Shown: positions 34,101-46,049, counted from the first letter of the stretch. The stretch is DNA of 64,000 bases from Vesta saturnalis (GCA_036346205.1 JARFJB010000113.1:753001-817000), one strand, 5' to 3'. Made by a program: numbers and translations. The notes: generated from the sequence alone by a model not told the origin.

Positions 34101-35667
34101 ACTACCGTATTTTACTTGGTTTACATCATAAATCGCAATTTTTTTTACATACTAAAAACTTCAAAGTAATGCATTGATTATTATGGATTCAAATTATTAA
34201 GAATAAATTATCAAGATAATTCCATTGGGGTGTGGCTGTTAACCTTAGATCTGGAGATTGCACCACAATGAAGCTATAATTATTTCATCTAGTTGACCGT
34301 TCCGTTTCATGTGTCACCAGTGGTAATTAATACATATACAGAACTGTTTAAAGGTATGATTTTTTAGTAATTAACGAATAGATTTAAGACTTTTCCATTA
34401 CAATTGGATATTAAATAAACTTTAGTGTGTCTTGTAATTTTATTTTCATTTTGATTAATGTTGTATTATTATTAATAAACTTGGTTTAGCTGTTCCAATA
34501 ACGTAACGTATATTTAAAAATAGCTTGGCGCCCGAGGTATCATTTTATTGTTTTTATTTACATTACATATTTTTCTTATTAATTAAGTATAAGTGAAAAT
34601 AATTAAGCAGATGAGAAGCACGCAGTATTTCAGGTATGTTAATTAAACTCAGTATATTAGAACTCTCCCTATTTCATCTTCCGATTGAGCCCATGGCAGT
34701 AGCGATTGATATTTGGTAATTTTTTTATTAATTAAAATTATTCGATCAATTACAAATAATTTATTACATCATCGCTTTTGTTTTAATATTATAAGGTGGC
34801 CTAGTTTTAGTGTTTATACACTTGGAGCCGCTTTTAAGGTTACAGGGAAGGTACTAGATTTTGAGGATTTTAAGCTTTGTGTAAAGAACTCTAATAACAA
34901 AAGGGTTGATGTTATTGAAATGAATCTTAATCATTTTCATGATTTTAAAGATTTTTCCTCCTGATTTAAAATGAACAAAATTACACCTAAACCTTACCTA
35001 GCCAATTTTGTTGAAGTTCAGTTTTCGAGGGGTTCTATAACCCTTTTTTATAAAACTAAATTTGGCGAAGAGTTAGTTGAACTCAACTTTCTTCTGACAA
35101 AACAATTTAAAGATGCCTTACCCAAACCCACTGTTAGATTGGTTCCTAAAGGAATCGACAAAGATAGGAAAATGAAATTGTTACAAAAGTTACCTGATAT
35201 CGTTCCGCCAAATAGGTTACAATTTTGGAAAGATTTATCTGTAGCAGAAGGTCCAGTTATTGACAGCGACTAGTTTTGTATTTAGTTTTGATTATTATTA
35301 ATTACTTTAACATTATGTTTTGTATTTAGTTTTGATTATTAAATTACTTTAACAATTTATATGTTTTGTATTTTTATATAAAATATAGTTGTCTTAATAT
35401 GGTATTTTAATTTAATATATAAATACTAAGACAAAATGTCGTATCTAACAAAAATTCAAATCTAACAAAATTCAAATTTTTTGCCGAATTTGGCAAATTA
35501 TAATATTTAGAAACCATGTATAGGTTTATTTGAATAAATTCTGTATTTGTCTGAAAAAAAAAACAAATATCAATACAATCATGTGGATAGCACAGGATAT
35601 TTTACAAATTGCTTAATTTCTCAAAACTCTGTTTTTGCAGTTACGACTTCTTGTCTTAGCATGGCAG
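31200..35667 (+). mobile_element. DNA transposon with 4-bp duplication, Sola-like, internally deleted
   Basis: 4,468 bp flanked by CATA at 31196-31199 and 35668-35671. The termini CTGCCGTGCTAAGACAAGAA and CTGCCATGCTAAGACAAGAA are inverted over about 26 bp with one mismatch. Inside each end the motif GTCGTATCT recurs (about 31225, 31307, 31350, 31387, 31417, inverted at 31440 and near 35440). A 4-bp duplication fits the Sola superfamily; assignment rests on that and on the protein not matching other superfamilies known to me. Confidence 0.72.
31769..35273 (+). pseudogene. Transposon-encoded protein resembling insect DUF7869-type proteins
   Basis: Exon 1 (31769-31949, MSDRSKMLVTLALIKK) ends before GTATGT; exon 2 starts at 32172. 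Frame breaks follow near 32428, 32570, 32700 and 32780. The best-kept part is 32826-33235: ISHYRREHAPNRKYLPSDI, YPEMTVSYELYL, then a Cys-rich block (EECWQCESFD, DCEDCQKWKLHH) that may bind zinc. After GT-AG intron-like sequence the frame 33301-33540 gives KPVAAIWHEGVAGRSKSDI and IIIWLDN, a spot where such proteins usually continue CxxQNKNW and where a catalytic Asp is plausible. The middle (33545-34790) is lost. The C-terminus (34971-35273) reads KPYLANFVEVQFSRGS and ends VIDSD. I recall similar uncharacterised insect proteins; the function as transposase is inferred from the flanking repeats. Confidence 0.65.
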
Positions 35668-35671
35668 CATA

Positions 35672-37089
35672 GACCTCAAGTAGTGGCGAGTTTATTAAAC
35701 GTGATACTTAACTGTATCAGTTTTTAATTTCTCTGAGGTTTACAAAGAATTGTTTCACAAATGTAGTCACTATTTGGAAGTTACACGTTTGTAATGATTT
35801 CAAATGTATACATAAATCACATATAATACAGTTCTCGTATAGTACAATAGTAAAATAATAGATACTAATTCTACATCGCAAAATCACCTTACACCTTCAA
35901 GTAGAACGGGTTGATACGATTACAAATTTAACATGAGCAATAATAAGTATAATTACAAATTATTCTTAATTGTATTAAATACATAAATAAAGTTTACCTC
36001 GATTATGATTTGAACCTTAGACATCCAGAGTAGCTAGAGTAGCGCTCTAACCAACTGATCTATCAAGATACAGCCCCAATCGATGTAAATTTTATGTTTA
36101 TGTATGTAAAACTGATGTAAATTCTAAATATAATTAGATTACAGTCAAATTACTTATGTTAATAGTATGTGAGCCTACAATGCCACAAGGATTAACATAT
36201 ACCAAAGCAATTCGACTAAATAATAATTTAATAATAAATGTAATTTTTCTAAAAGTAACAGTGCAAATTATAGCATACTTTAAAAAGGCTATTGTAGAAA
36301 GCAATTAAGTACAAAAAAATTTTAGCTACTTAATTCAATTAGGTAGTGAACCTAAAATACATATTAAATTATGGGATGATAATGAAGTTACATGCTACAT
36401 ACAACTTAACTACTCTTTGCCAGTAAAGAATTGACCTACGTCATCATCTAGTAACGAATGGTTTAATATGAAAAATATGAGTCAACATATTCATAATAAT
36501 AAATCAATAAAAATCAAACTTAATGCATCTATCTTAGATAAAAATTACAAGCATTTTTATAGGTCGTCTCTTTTCATTGTGTTTAAACAAACGATAACAT
36601 ACGTCGGTTGCTCAAAAGGCACTTGAAATTGTAACCATCCTTTTTTGATGTATACTTAAACATGCGATAGCAAAATAAACGTTTTATTTAGCTAGGTGCA
36701 CATATCGATGACGGAGGTTAATTCTTTAGTGGCAAAGATAATACCTATTCTATTATCAGCATAATTATATAATAGGTACTAACTAGATACTGTTATACCA
36801 AAAACAAATACTACGTACTTGGTTTACCTTTTTTTATGTCGCAAAGACATATATTTCTTATACGCTAAAAGTTGTATTGAATCCACATTTGAGAATTTAT
36901 ACACCTTCATAAATTTAACAAATTTGCTGTTAGTTCCTTTTAAAATACTATTTACATTTCTGCACCAAAAATATAATATATAAGAGGTTACAATAGTACA
37001 AATTTTTTTAGATACTTCTGGATGTAATTGGCATTGTAGTGGAGTAAAATTAATTTCAGAAAGTATAAAATTACTACATACTAATTGTA
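35672..37089. other. Non-coding stretch with a tRNA-like remnant
   Basis: No coding region was recognised. It holds a tRNA-derived sequence at 35998-36077 and may include the decayed 3' part of the P-element relic that follows. Confidence 0.4.
35998..36077 (-). pseudogene. tRNA-like sequence, probable tRNA-derived SINE head or tRNA pseudogene
   Basis: On the minus strand it reads GGGGCTGTA, then AGATCAGTTGGTTAGAGCGC, close to a tRNA D-arm and box A, and 30 bases later GGTTCAAATCA, close to box B (GGTTCRANYCC). The bases after box B do not pair with the 5' acceptor strand, and extra bases lie before the D-arm, so it is not a working tRNA gene. A SINE is likely because AT-rich sequence without a tRNA 3' end follows. 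Confidence 0.6.
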
Positions 37090-37845
37090 TATTATTTACT
37101 TGGCAAAGCCTAGGTATAACATATACAAGTTTTGAAATAGCCTCTCTTACAACAAAGGGATTGGGTTTTGCAATTCACTTCTGGTATATTGCCTGGCCTC
37201 AATAAAATCATCCGCTTCACTATTACCAATGGAAAACAAACAGAACTCATACACAAACTACATTTCTGACTACTACTTTTTGTAACAAAGCCAGCAATAT
37301 AAGAAGTAGTGCATTTACTGATTCTACTTCTGCCTATGATAGACACTGGTTTTGGGAATGATCGGATCACTAAGTTTTTTGTTAAAAAATTACACATATC
37401 ACTTAGTGCACCATAAGTCTTATCTTTTTGACAATTAGAGCCAGGTGAATGAGAAGACATGAAATTATGGATTAATAAGGTCTTCAAAGAAGTACTAAAT
37501 GTCTTGCATTAGGATTAATATTCCTCACTCCATGACTTCTTATGGATCCAAATAAATTTTCCAAGGAATCTTGATTAAATAGTCTTGGGATGATGTAATC
37601 AAATTTTTTGTTTAATAATTCTTGGCAAAGACATATAAAACCACGAATAGTAAAATGTAAATTTTTTAATGTTGGTGTTGACACAAAACTCTTCCTTACA
37701 GGATAATAAAATTTCATAGTATCAACAATGTTCAGGGCTTTTCTTCAAAATTCTAAATGAGGAAAAGACTTGGTAATCCCACCCTTTACTTTTAGGAGCT
37801 TTTTTAAAACTTCCATTAAAACTATCAAAAAAACTCATCTAGAAA
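37090..37845 (-). pseudogene. P-element transposase C-terminal relic (THAP9-like)
   Basis: Leftward from about 37839 it reads MSFFDSFNGSFKK, then after a break MKFYYPVRKSFVSTPTLKNL, TIRGFICLCQELL, FDYIIPRLFNQDSLENLFG and SIRSHGVRNINPN. A frameshift near 37490 leads into KTLLIHNFMSSHSPGSNC. These are the successive C-terminal blocks of P-element/THAP9 transposases, the last including the LFGxIRSxG motif. The N-terminal THAP domain and GTP-binding region are missing. It ends against the (TA)n tract at 37924. Confidence 0.85.
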
Positions 37846-37921
37846 AAGTATTAATTTAGCTGTTTGACCCGCATCTTTTTTCAATTGACAAATCTACAAT
37901 GCATTGACAATTGTGTAATTG

Positions 37922-37923
<2 letters not shown>

Positions 37924-37994
<71 letters not shown>
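37924..37994. repeat. (TA)n microsatellite left of the long-TIR mariner
   Basis: About 68 bp of alternating AT; the mariner terminus CAGGGTGAGTCAG starts right after TGTA. Confidence 0.95.
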
Positions 37995-37996
<2 letters not shown>

Positions 37997-39039
37997 GGGT
38001 GAGTCAGTTTGTTGTAGACATAACAGGAGATAGAACACATGTTTCTAAAAAGAAAAGTTCCTATAAACATATGTCGTAGAAGGTTTCGTTTCCGAGATAC
38101 AGGGTGTTGAATATAATTTTTGTTCTCAAATTTTCATTATAACTCATAAACGAATGCTTAGATTTTTTTCATGTTGGGGGGATAATGTCTATTAATTAAG
38201 GGGCATAAAACAAGCGATAAGAATGTTCGCAAACTTGCACAGTGGCGAAGTGGAGGGGGTGCTCAACCCCTTTCATAAACAGAACTTCTACGTCAATGAC
38301 TATTTTTAAAAAACTGTTATTTTCATTATCTACATACAGTTTAACAAAATAATGTACCTTATTCTGTTTCGAAATTCCTGTGCGTTTCCGAGTTATTTTG
38401 ATTTTTAGTGTTTGATGTGGTACTAAGTTAAGTAATGTGCTTTATGTGAATAATTGAATATAAAGTTTTAATAAAAAGATATAATAAAACATTTAGAGCC
38501 GTTTTAGTACCTAACGATCGTTTCTTTAAAATTTCAAATACATTTTCATTTATAAATAGGTAGGTTATAGGTTTTTTAGTATCCATTGTTATCCTCGTAT
38601 GAAAAGAAATGCATAATTATTATTGTTATGCGGTCAATACTTTCTGTATAATTATGTATGTATCAATTTCGCCATAAACATGTATGTAGTTTTTAAGTGA
38701 GATTCTAATAAGTTATAGACCGCTGCTCACTTGCTCTCATTAAAGAGCCGCCACTGTATCAAGCCATACTCAAATACAAGACTTTTGTAAATTAAAATCT
38801 GTTTAGTACACTAATTTTAACAATCGTTATTTATTATTGTAACAATACTTAATTAATAATTGTGAAATTAATAAGAATTCTTAGCAATAACGATTTATAA
38901 ATAAATAACAATAACACTAGTATAATAAAATTAGACACTTTGTTCAAAATATAAACCGTTCTTTTCAATTCACATTTCACAGCGACGTACAATAGAACGT
39001 CTTAAGTTAATTAAATGATGCACCCTTATTTCATTGCAA
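37995..39039 (+). repeat. Left ~1-kb terminal inverted repeat of mariner
   Basis: Inverted match to 42340-43373 with scattered substitutions and a 6-7 base indel near 39005. The last ~90 bases are also the 3' coding end of the transposase. Confidence 0.93.
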
Positions 39040-39575
39040 GCATCTCTGATGCGATTGTGAAGTTCTTCAAGTGTATTAACCGCAGTGGTATACACTTTTT
39101 CCTTCATGAATTCCCATACAAAAAAGTCAAGTGGCGGGGATCTAGGAGGCCACGCCACTGGACTTCCACGACCTATCCACCTCCCGGTAGTTATTGTAGC
39201 CAATTTCTTACGTTTCTGCCATAATGGGCCGGACATCCATCAAGCTGAAACCAAGAATGTCCTCTTAAATTCAAAGGAATGTCTTCCCACATATTAACAT
39301 GTTCTTCTTCTAAAATTGTAGGAAATTTTCTGAATTTACACGTTGTGGCAAGAAATAAGGTCCAAACACGAGGTTGCCGTAAATTCCAATCCAGACATTT
39401 GTACTAAATTCATGTTGAAAACTTCTTGGTCGAATGGCATGTGGGTTTTCATGTGCCCATATATGCAGTATGCAGAAGTTTACGATACCACGACGAGTAA
39501 AACAGGATTCATCAGTCCACAGTATGTTGGATAAGAAATCTCTACTATTGTGAATGGAGTTAAGAACCCACCTAC

Positions 39576-41767
39576 TGTAAAGGGACGCCGTCAGACATCC
39601 CGATTTTTTATTATTTTTAATTAGTTCCCAAAGTTTATTAACAAGACGCCGTCCTTTATAAAATTTTCCGATCATGATTAATTATTTGCTAAGTAAAATA
39701 CCAGTACTGATTCTCAGAATTTAGTAAGATAACGTGACGCGCTAAATGCACAGGTGCAAGACATTATAAATATTCGTAGAAGTTCTAATAAAAATTAAAC
39801 AGATTTCATAACGTTGCATATAATTGCACAATAATTAATCATGCATCCTCCCTCCAGACGTAAAATCCCAAAACGTTTAAAAGTTTGGATACGTCAGAGC
39901 ATCTTCCACCAATCCGGGCTTACGGAAGCTCACCAAAAAGTTTAGTAACCACCCTCGCGAATTATATATAAAAACGCGGCACGCGCTGCTGAGGAAGCCT
40001 TCGTTTGTTTAGTTTTCTTAGCTGTCTTCAAGCTTCTAAATCTTACAGAAGAATTCGAATCGAAACCGTGTGCTATAAATCGCGTTCGCGCCGACTACTA
40101 CCTGTTGTAAACCAGCCGCCTGAAACCGCCGTCCGAGTAGAAACCGCGACTCCGCGACTTGATAGCATCACCGAAGTTAAAAGGTTAGAGTTGCAGAAAT
40201 CTAACGTTGAAAGTACGTAAGTTGAGATACCTGGCTATAGGGATATGCAGGGTTGTAAGCCCGACGTACTCTTCTGTTACCAGACGTATTCTTCTAGTAT
40301 TAGACATACACACCTACACAGTGGAGTTTGAAGGGTAGTTGCCCGACATTCCATTTGACAGAACGAGATCCTACTGTTTAGTATAACGGGTGGTTTGCCC
40401 AGATTACTACCAAAGGAGATCCACATATACACGCATTAACACAGTGAAGTTTGAAGGGTAGTAGCCCGACATTCCATTTGACAGACCGAGATCCTACTGT
40501 TTAGTATAACGGGTGGTTTGCCCAGATTACTACCAAAGGAGATCCACCTACACAAATTTACACAAACACCACCACACAATACACCTCGACAAACGTACCA
40601 TCGACCGCCAGATACCTGTAATTGAAACCTCGTCGGAAGATTGAGTAGAACACCTCGTTAACGCCGTAAATCCAGTAATATAGAAACGTAACCGTAAACA
40701 CGAGACGTGTCCGTCAGTATTAAACAACCACCTGTAAAGTAAACGAAATCACCACCGCCGCCACCGTAAGAACGTAAGTTGCACCTTTGACAAGCATTAA
40801 GATTGTTACCCGTAAACCAGAGACTACCGGATAGTTTCTTGTGTTAAATAAACCACATCGTGATTGTTAAACGCGAAAGAAAGGATTTTACTTTAAAATA
40901 GAAAACGAAGGTTTTATATTTTAAAACACGGCCAACATAACAAAAGCTTTTAATTTTTATTTTGTTTAAAGTATAAAAAAAACCGGTATAAGATAATTAA
41001 TATCGTAAAAAGAAATATAAATTCCGCAGCTACCGTATAAACGCTATTTTCATAAGAAAAGCTTTCATTTATTTAAAAGGGCAAAATTGAATGTAAATGG
41101 GGATGAGTTTATTTTCGTAAGAAAAGCAGGTATAAAATTATACACTGATAACCGACCGCTTTAAAATATCGATTATTCTTTAAAGGCAGAGTATTGAACC
41201 CATCTTATCGCGCACGTGTTTATATCGCGTTATCTGACTACCTGCTTCTGTATACTATACAGGGACGTATTCAGGTAAAATTATTTATTTATTTATATTA
41301 GAAATTAACCAATATAAATTGAAACAGTTCAAAGACGAAAACTAAAAGTCAAAACCCCAACCCTTCTATTAACGTCACATTACAGAAACTACAGAGGACC
41401 ACCTGACTGCAGATCACCTGAGGAAGGAAGAGTGTTTACATCTGGCGCCTAAAGACCACCTGAAGAAGGAAGAGTTACAAATGTGCCTGTATCTATATCT
41501 TAAGTTACATAATATAGAAATATAAATAAATAGGAATAAAGTACATGTATATATGAACCTTTGTAATCTATTTGTTCAACGTGTTAAGAGCCGAATAACG
41601 AACCCCGATCCTTATTTTGCAAGTACAAAATTCCGACTGAGCTAGAAAAGGAAAAGTAAGAATTATTAATTAGTAGTAGTAATTAAAGTAAACAGTTGAG
41701 CATTTACGTTTGACACCCGAACATAGTAGAGTAAAACGAACAGAAGTGGGAGGAAGGAGGCGTTACA
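39576..41767 (+). repeat. Solo LTR of an LTR retrotransposon, 2,192 bp
   Basis: It starts TGTAAAGGGACG and ends GGCGTTACA, with the 4-bp duplication CTAC at 39572-39575 and 41768-41771. The mariner coding frame rejoins across it. A TATATATAAAA box at about 39964 is followed by a GC-richer leader and several AATAAA signals (near 40850 and 41525), as expected for U3-R-U5. TGTAA/TTACA termini and 4-bp duplications fit Gypsy-type elements. No internal region remains, so it arose by LTR-LTR recombination. The minus-strand frame 39580-39675 belongs to the LTR, not to the mariner. Confidence 0.87.
40316..40555 (+). repeat. 123-bp tandem duplication inside the solo LTR
   Basis: GTGGAGTTTGAAGGGTAGTT at 40321 recurs as GTGAAGTTTGAAGGGTAGTA at 40444; both are followed by CCCGACATTCCATTTGACAG and CCAGATTACTACCAAAGGAG. 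Only a few bases differ. Confidence 0.92.
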
Positions 41768-42339
41768 CTACAATAATTAAGTCTTCGTTCGGCGTCACCA
41801 TGAACCATGAACAGGTTGAAAATGATATGGGCGTCTGTGATCCCGTTTTAAAACCCGGGAAACTTTACTTTGGGAAATACCAAGAGCAGCAGCAGTACGT
41901 CGAGTACTTGTCGTGGGGTTCCTATTAAATTCACGCAATATACCCTCTCCAATTCTATCTCGTCCACGGTTGTTCTGTCGGCCCCATGTACATTTTTGAA
42001 CCCTGGTTAACAAATCGACGATGGATACTCACAAAAACGGAATGATGAGGTTGTCGTCTATTTGGAAATCTTCTCCGATACTGCCTAGCTGCGTACCTTC
42101 AATTCCCATTTGCGAACCCATAAATAAAATGAATGTCGGCTTACTCGCTATTTGTAAATGTAAACGGCATGTTACACTAATTAAAAGCTGGCAAATCAAA
42201 TGAAATAACTTTTGAACTTAAAACAATAATTAATAACATTGAAATTATTCAAGATGAAGCAAGTGTTTGTAAAAAGTCAAACTGTCGTTTCAAAATATAA
42301 AATTTAATACTTACTTGTTTTCCAAGGAGTATCATATTT

Positions 42340-43370
42340 TGTTGCAATGAAATAAGAGTGCATCATTAAGACGTTCTTATTGTACGTCGCTGTGAAATGT
42401 GTATTGAAAAGAACGGTTTACATTTTGAACAAAGTGTCTAATTTTATTATACTAGGTTATTGTTATTTATTTATAAATCGTTATTGCTAAGAATTCTTAT
42501 TAATTTCACAATTATTAATTAAGTATTGTTACAATAATAAATAAGGATTGTTAAAATTAGTGTACTAAACAGATTTCAATTTACAAAAGTCTTGTATTTG
42601 AGTATGGCTTGATACAGTGGCGGCTCTTTAATGAGAGCAAGTGAGCAGCGGTCTATAACTTATTAGAATCTTACTTAAAACTACATACATGTTTATGGCG
42701 AAATTGATACATACATAATTATACAGAAAGTATTGACCGCATAACAATAATAATTATGCATTTCTTTTATACGAGGATAATAACAATGGATACTAAAAAA
42801 CCTATAACCTACCTGTTTATAAATGAAAAGTATTTGAAGTTTTAAAGAAACGATCGTTAGGTACTAAAACGGCTCTAAATGTTTTATTATATCTTTTATT
42901 AAAAACTTTATATTCAATTATTCACATAAAGCACATTACTTAACTTAGTACCACATCAAACACTAAAATCAAAATAACTCGGAAACACACAGGAATTTCG
43001 AAACAGAACAAGGTACATTATTTTTCTTAAACTGTATGTAGATAATGAAAATAAAAGTTTTTTAAAAATAGTCATTGGCGTAGAAGTTCTGTTTATGAAA
43101 GGGTTGAGCACCCCTCCACTCCGCCACTGTGCAAGTTTGCAAACATTCTTATCGCTTGTTTTATGCCCTTAATTAATAGACATTATCCCCCAACATGAAA
43201 AAATCTAAGCATTCGTTTATGAGTTATAATGAAAATTTGAGAAAAAAATTATATTCAACACCCTGTATCTCGGAAACGAAGCCTTCTACGACATATGTTT
43301 ATAGGAACTTTTCTTTTAGAAACATGTGTTCTTTCTCCTGTTAAAGTTGGTGTACAAAAACTGACTCACC

Positions 43371-43373
<3 letters not shown>
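42340..43373 (-). repeat. Right ~1-kb terminal inverted repeat of mariner
   Basis: Inverted copy of 37995-39039, including an antisense copy of the transposase 3' coding end (GTACGTCGCTGTGAAATGTG). Confidence 0.93.

Positions 43374-43427
<54 letters not shown>
43374..43427. repeat. (TA)n microsatellite between mariner and family X copy B
   Basis: About 53 bp of alternating AT; TTTTGAGATGTTCAGAAAGAGG follows. Confidence 0.95.
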
Positions 43428-43430
<3 letters not shown>

Positions 43431-45842
43431 AGATGTTCAGAAAGAGGTAAAAGAAGTATCGGACAGTTTAAATGACATTTGGGTAATAAAAGGGGTGATT
43501 TCAAGCTCGATACATGTGCAAGACACTGTTTTATATAAAAAGCAATTTGCTGCTAACAAAATGGTCAAGCATGTTAAATATAACAATTTTCGTAAAGTCA
43601 TTTTAGTATTTCAATTATTGCAATAAAAGTCAATTTTTCAAGGGTAATTTGGCAAGTGAACACTTTACAGGTGTTTAAAAATAAATTGTATAGTTAGGAT
43701 TATGTTAGGGATAGTATATAATTAGTTTTTGAAAGCAGGAAATATAAAATTTTCATAAAAGGGTTATAATATGGACAGTTTAGACATTTTTCGCACATAT
43801 TTCTGGAAGCGACTTAGTGACAAAAATTCTGATATAAGTTTAAGAATAAGAACAACACATAGAACATTTTGGCATAAAGACATTTATAGTGGTGTACATT
43901 TTTATAATGAAATGTTTCATAAGAGTGTTAGACGAAGAGACTTTTTTAATGCAACACTATATGACATTATGCATTACTAATATATAGTGAAAATAATAAA
44001 GACAAGAATTACAAACCTGTAACATAACATTTCAAGTGTTGAAAACATTTTTAAATATGAACTATCTCCAATTTTAGATTTAAGTTTGGTTAGGTTATAA
44101 TTTCTAGGTTTTCTACATAATTTTATACTTTTTTCACATTATTAGGCTTAAATTTTGCTCTTAAAGCAATTAGTAAAAGTTCTTTCTTAATATAGCACAG
44201 TTTGTATAAGGATACATCGCTTTTCACCGCAAAATTGTGTGAAATTTGAGGTGAATTTAGGATAGATTTGCAAAAGCGTAAAATTTCTTTAAATTCAATA
44301 TTTCTAACACAAAAAGTATGTGTTCTTGTGTAAAATTTTCTCAAAATTCCATTTATGTTATTAATTTAAGTGTAGCTTGTAAGTTTATATAGTTATAAGC
44401 TTATTTAAGTTAGATTAAGTGGTTTCGTATATTAATTTTAGGAACCATAGCTTGTTAGGTGTCTTTTTGTCCGAAATTTTAGGTAGTTTTCATTTCTGTT
44501 ATTAATTTTTAATTTCGCTTATGTATAAGAAAGTTACGGCCAAATTTCCATTTGAGTCCAATTTGTAATATATGTCCACCAATTAGAGCCTTAGATACTT
44601 AGGCAAAATGGCTGGAAAAAAATTGAATTTTTGGTAACAACCAGAAAGATATAAAAGGAAGTGCTCTGGAAATTCAACTCTCTCTCTAGAATTTGTTCAA
44701 AGTTTAAAAAGTTAAAACAGTGTTGTGCAATTGTGTAAAAAAAGTAAGTTTCATAACCTAATTTAAATTTTCGTAAAGAAAGTTATACTTTACGAAGAAT
44801 ACTTTCGAGAGCATTTGTTTTATATCGACGGTTAAAATAATTAGTTCGGTCTCCGATACCTGTCGTTTTCGGAAAATATTTTGTACGTGTTAATTTGTGT
44901 CACGATTTTGTAAAGTTTTCTTTTTGTGTTATCAAACTTGAATTGATTCCGTTATACCAAATTAATACCCACTTTTATTTGGTTAATGTTGTTTTATTTC
45001 TCCGGACAATTTCTTTTAAATAAAATTTGAATCGGCATCTAAAAATAAAAGTGTTTATCAACAAAATTTGGATAATATTTAAATATTTCTTTTAAAACGA
45101 TACCATTCATTAAGTTTTAAATTTAATTAAATAAAAAGTTACCAAAGTAAAATAAGTGATTGGAGTTTTGCTGATTTCGAAGAAAACATCATAAGTTTTG
45201 GAAGTTGGTGTCTTCGACAACCTGAGAATCGAGTTAGCTGTATATGGGTGATGGTAACAACTATAATCGAGTGGACATTGCCTGCATCTAGTTGGAGTTA
45301 TCCGAAGACATCAATTTACAGTGAGGACAGTATATGTGAGTCACAAATTTTATATAACCCTATTGAGTGTGGACATACTTTTGGTAAATTTCCTGCAAAT
45401 TGATATTCATTACATACATGTTTTGGTTTAGAATTTTAAATATTTACTTGTGTAAACACCTGTAAAGGTATTAAATTATTTTCTTTTTCAAAATTTTCAT
45501 CTTGGATATAAACAGTAAATTTCTAAATTATTTATTTGACATTTTTGACAGCTTTTAATTTCACTTAAGTTCATTACAACGCATGCGTTTGTAGCAAATT
45601 GTATTCAGGATAAATTTTATACTTTCATTATAATTCTATAAAGTATATTTCTTATACACATTTTCAAATTTAAATCTAACTTCAAACTAAATTACATTGA
45701 ACTCTATCCCCAAATTGAGATTGAGCTAGTCCGGTGCAAAAAAGTTAAAAAATTCCATCAATCATATTATTTACAATTAAATACTTTATCCCTTATGCGA
45801 TTATCTAATTATTAATTCCCTCATATAAATTTTAGCCATTAC

Positions 45843-45846
<4 letters not shown>
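43425..45846 (+). repeat. Family X, copy B (2.4 kb)
   Basis: Left end TTTTGAGATGTTCAGAAAG, then TTTACAGGTGTTTAA (near 43668), GGTGTCTTTTTGTCCGAAA, the promoter module, and the GAATCGGCATCTAAAAATAA block that matches copy A near 7665. A GTGAGT donor lies at 45336. The right edge is a (TA)n tract. Short open frames (43771-43980) resemble no family. Confidence 0.72.
44579..44749 (+). promoter_or_regulatory. Promoter and splice donor of family X copy B
   Basis: CCAAT at 44579, TATAAAAGG at 44650 (71 bp later), a CTCTCTCTCT run at about 44679 and a GTAAGT donor at 44744. In the duplicated copy the same elements lie at 49699, 49769 and about 49797. Confidence 0.6.

Positions 45847-45888
<42 letters not shown>
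45847..45888. repeat. (TA)n microsatellite at right end of family X copy B
   Basis: About 42 bp; the duplicate at 50950-51012 is about 62 bp. Confidence 0.95.
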
Positions 45889-45891
<3 letters not shown>

Positions 45892-46049
45892 CTCATTATC
45901 TTCCCTAAATTGTATACCCTACACATTAAAGAACAAAATTTCTATAGTCTGAAACCTGGATATTCAAACCGATTATTCTTGAATTCATTTCAATGCTTTC
46001 AATTAGAAACATGATAACTGTGCATTCTACAAAAAATAAATATTATTAC

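Larger units (their letters stand above)
38940..42013 (-). pseudogene. mariner transposase, interrupted by the solo LTR
   Basis: The N-terminal part lies at 42013-41772: RIGEGILREFNRNP and TRRTAAALGISQSKVSRVL form the helix-turn-helix, then PYHFQPVHG and ERRLNYC. The LTR lies between this and the continuation at 39570, RWVLNSIHNSRDFLSNILW, TDESCFTRRG (first Asp region), VWIGIYGNLVFGPYFL. After a frame break near 39310 the rest reads AWPPRSP, with a short loss where DLTP is expected, then LDFFVWEFMKEKVY (third Asp), ending in RRSIVRRCEM and a tail inside the left arm. The second Asp lies in the frame-broken stretch near 39225-39250. Several lesions and the LTR make it inactive. Confidence 0.87.
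37995..43373 (-). mobile_element. mariner with ~1-kb terminal inverted repeats, split by a solo LTR
   Basis: Both ends read CAGGGTGAGTCAGTTT in inverted orientation next to TA. The arms 37995-39039 and 42340-43373 match almost base for base over about 1.04 kb. The element without the LTR is about 3.18 kb. Such long arms are unusual for mariner. The left arm includes the last codons of the transposase, so the right arm carries an inverted copy of that coding end. Confidence 0.93.

Noticed and set aside
36000..36077. A functional tRNA gene
   Set aside because: The acceptor strands do not pair and there are extra bases before the D-arm, so only a tRNA-like relic is claimed.
37864..38079. Open frame with a long Ile-Tyr run (also near 8230, 43316, 60756, 62310)
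   Set aside because: The Ile-Tyr run is just the translation of (TA)n microsatellites; nothing else in these frames resembles a protein.
39015..39534. Plus-strand open frames within the long-TIR mariner
   Set aside because: They are antisense to the transposase motifs (WIGIYGNLVF, TDESCF) on the minus strand.
39580..39675. Apparent extra N-terminal residues of the mariner transposase
   Set aside because: These codons lie inside the solo LTR (start 39576); the true upstream coding part is at 41772-42013.
40316..40555. CRISPR-like repeat structure
   Set aside because: It is a simple two-copy tandem duplication inside an LTR of a eukaryotic genome, with no spacer pattern.
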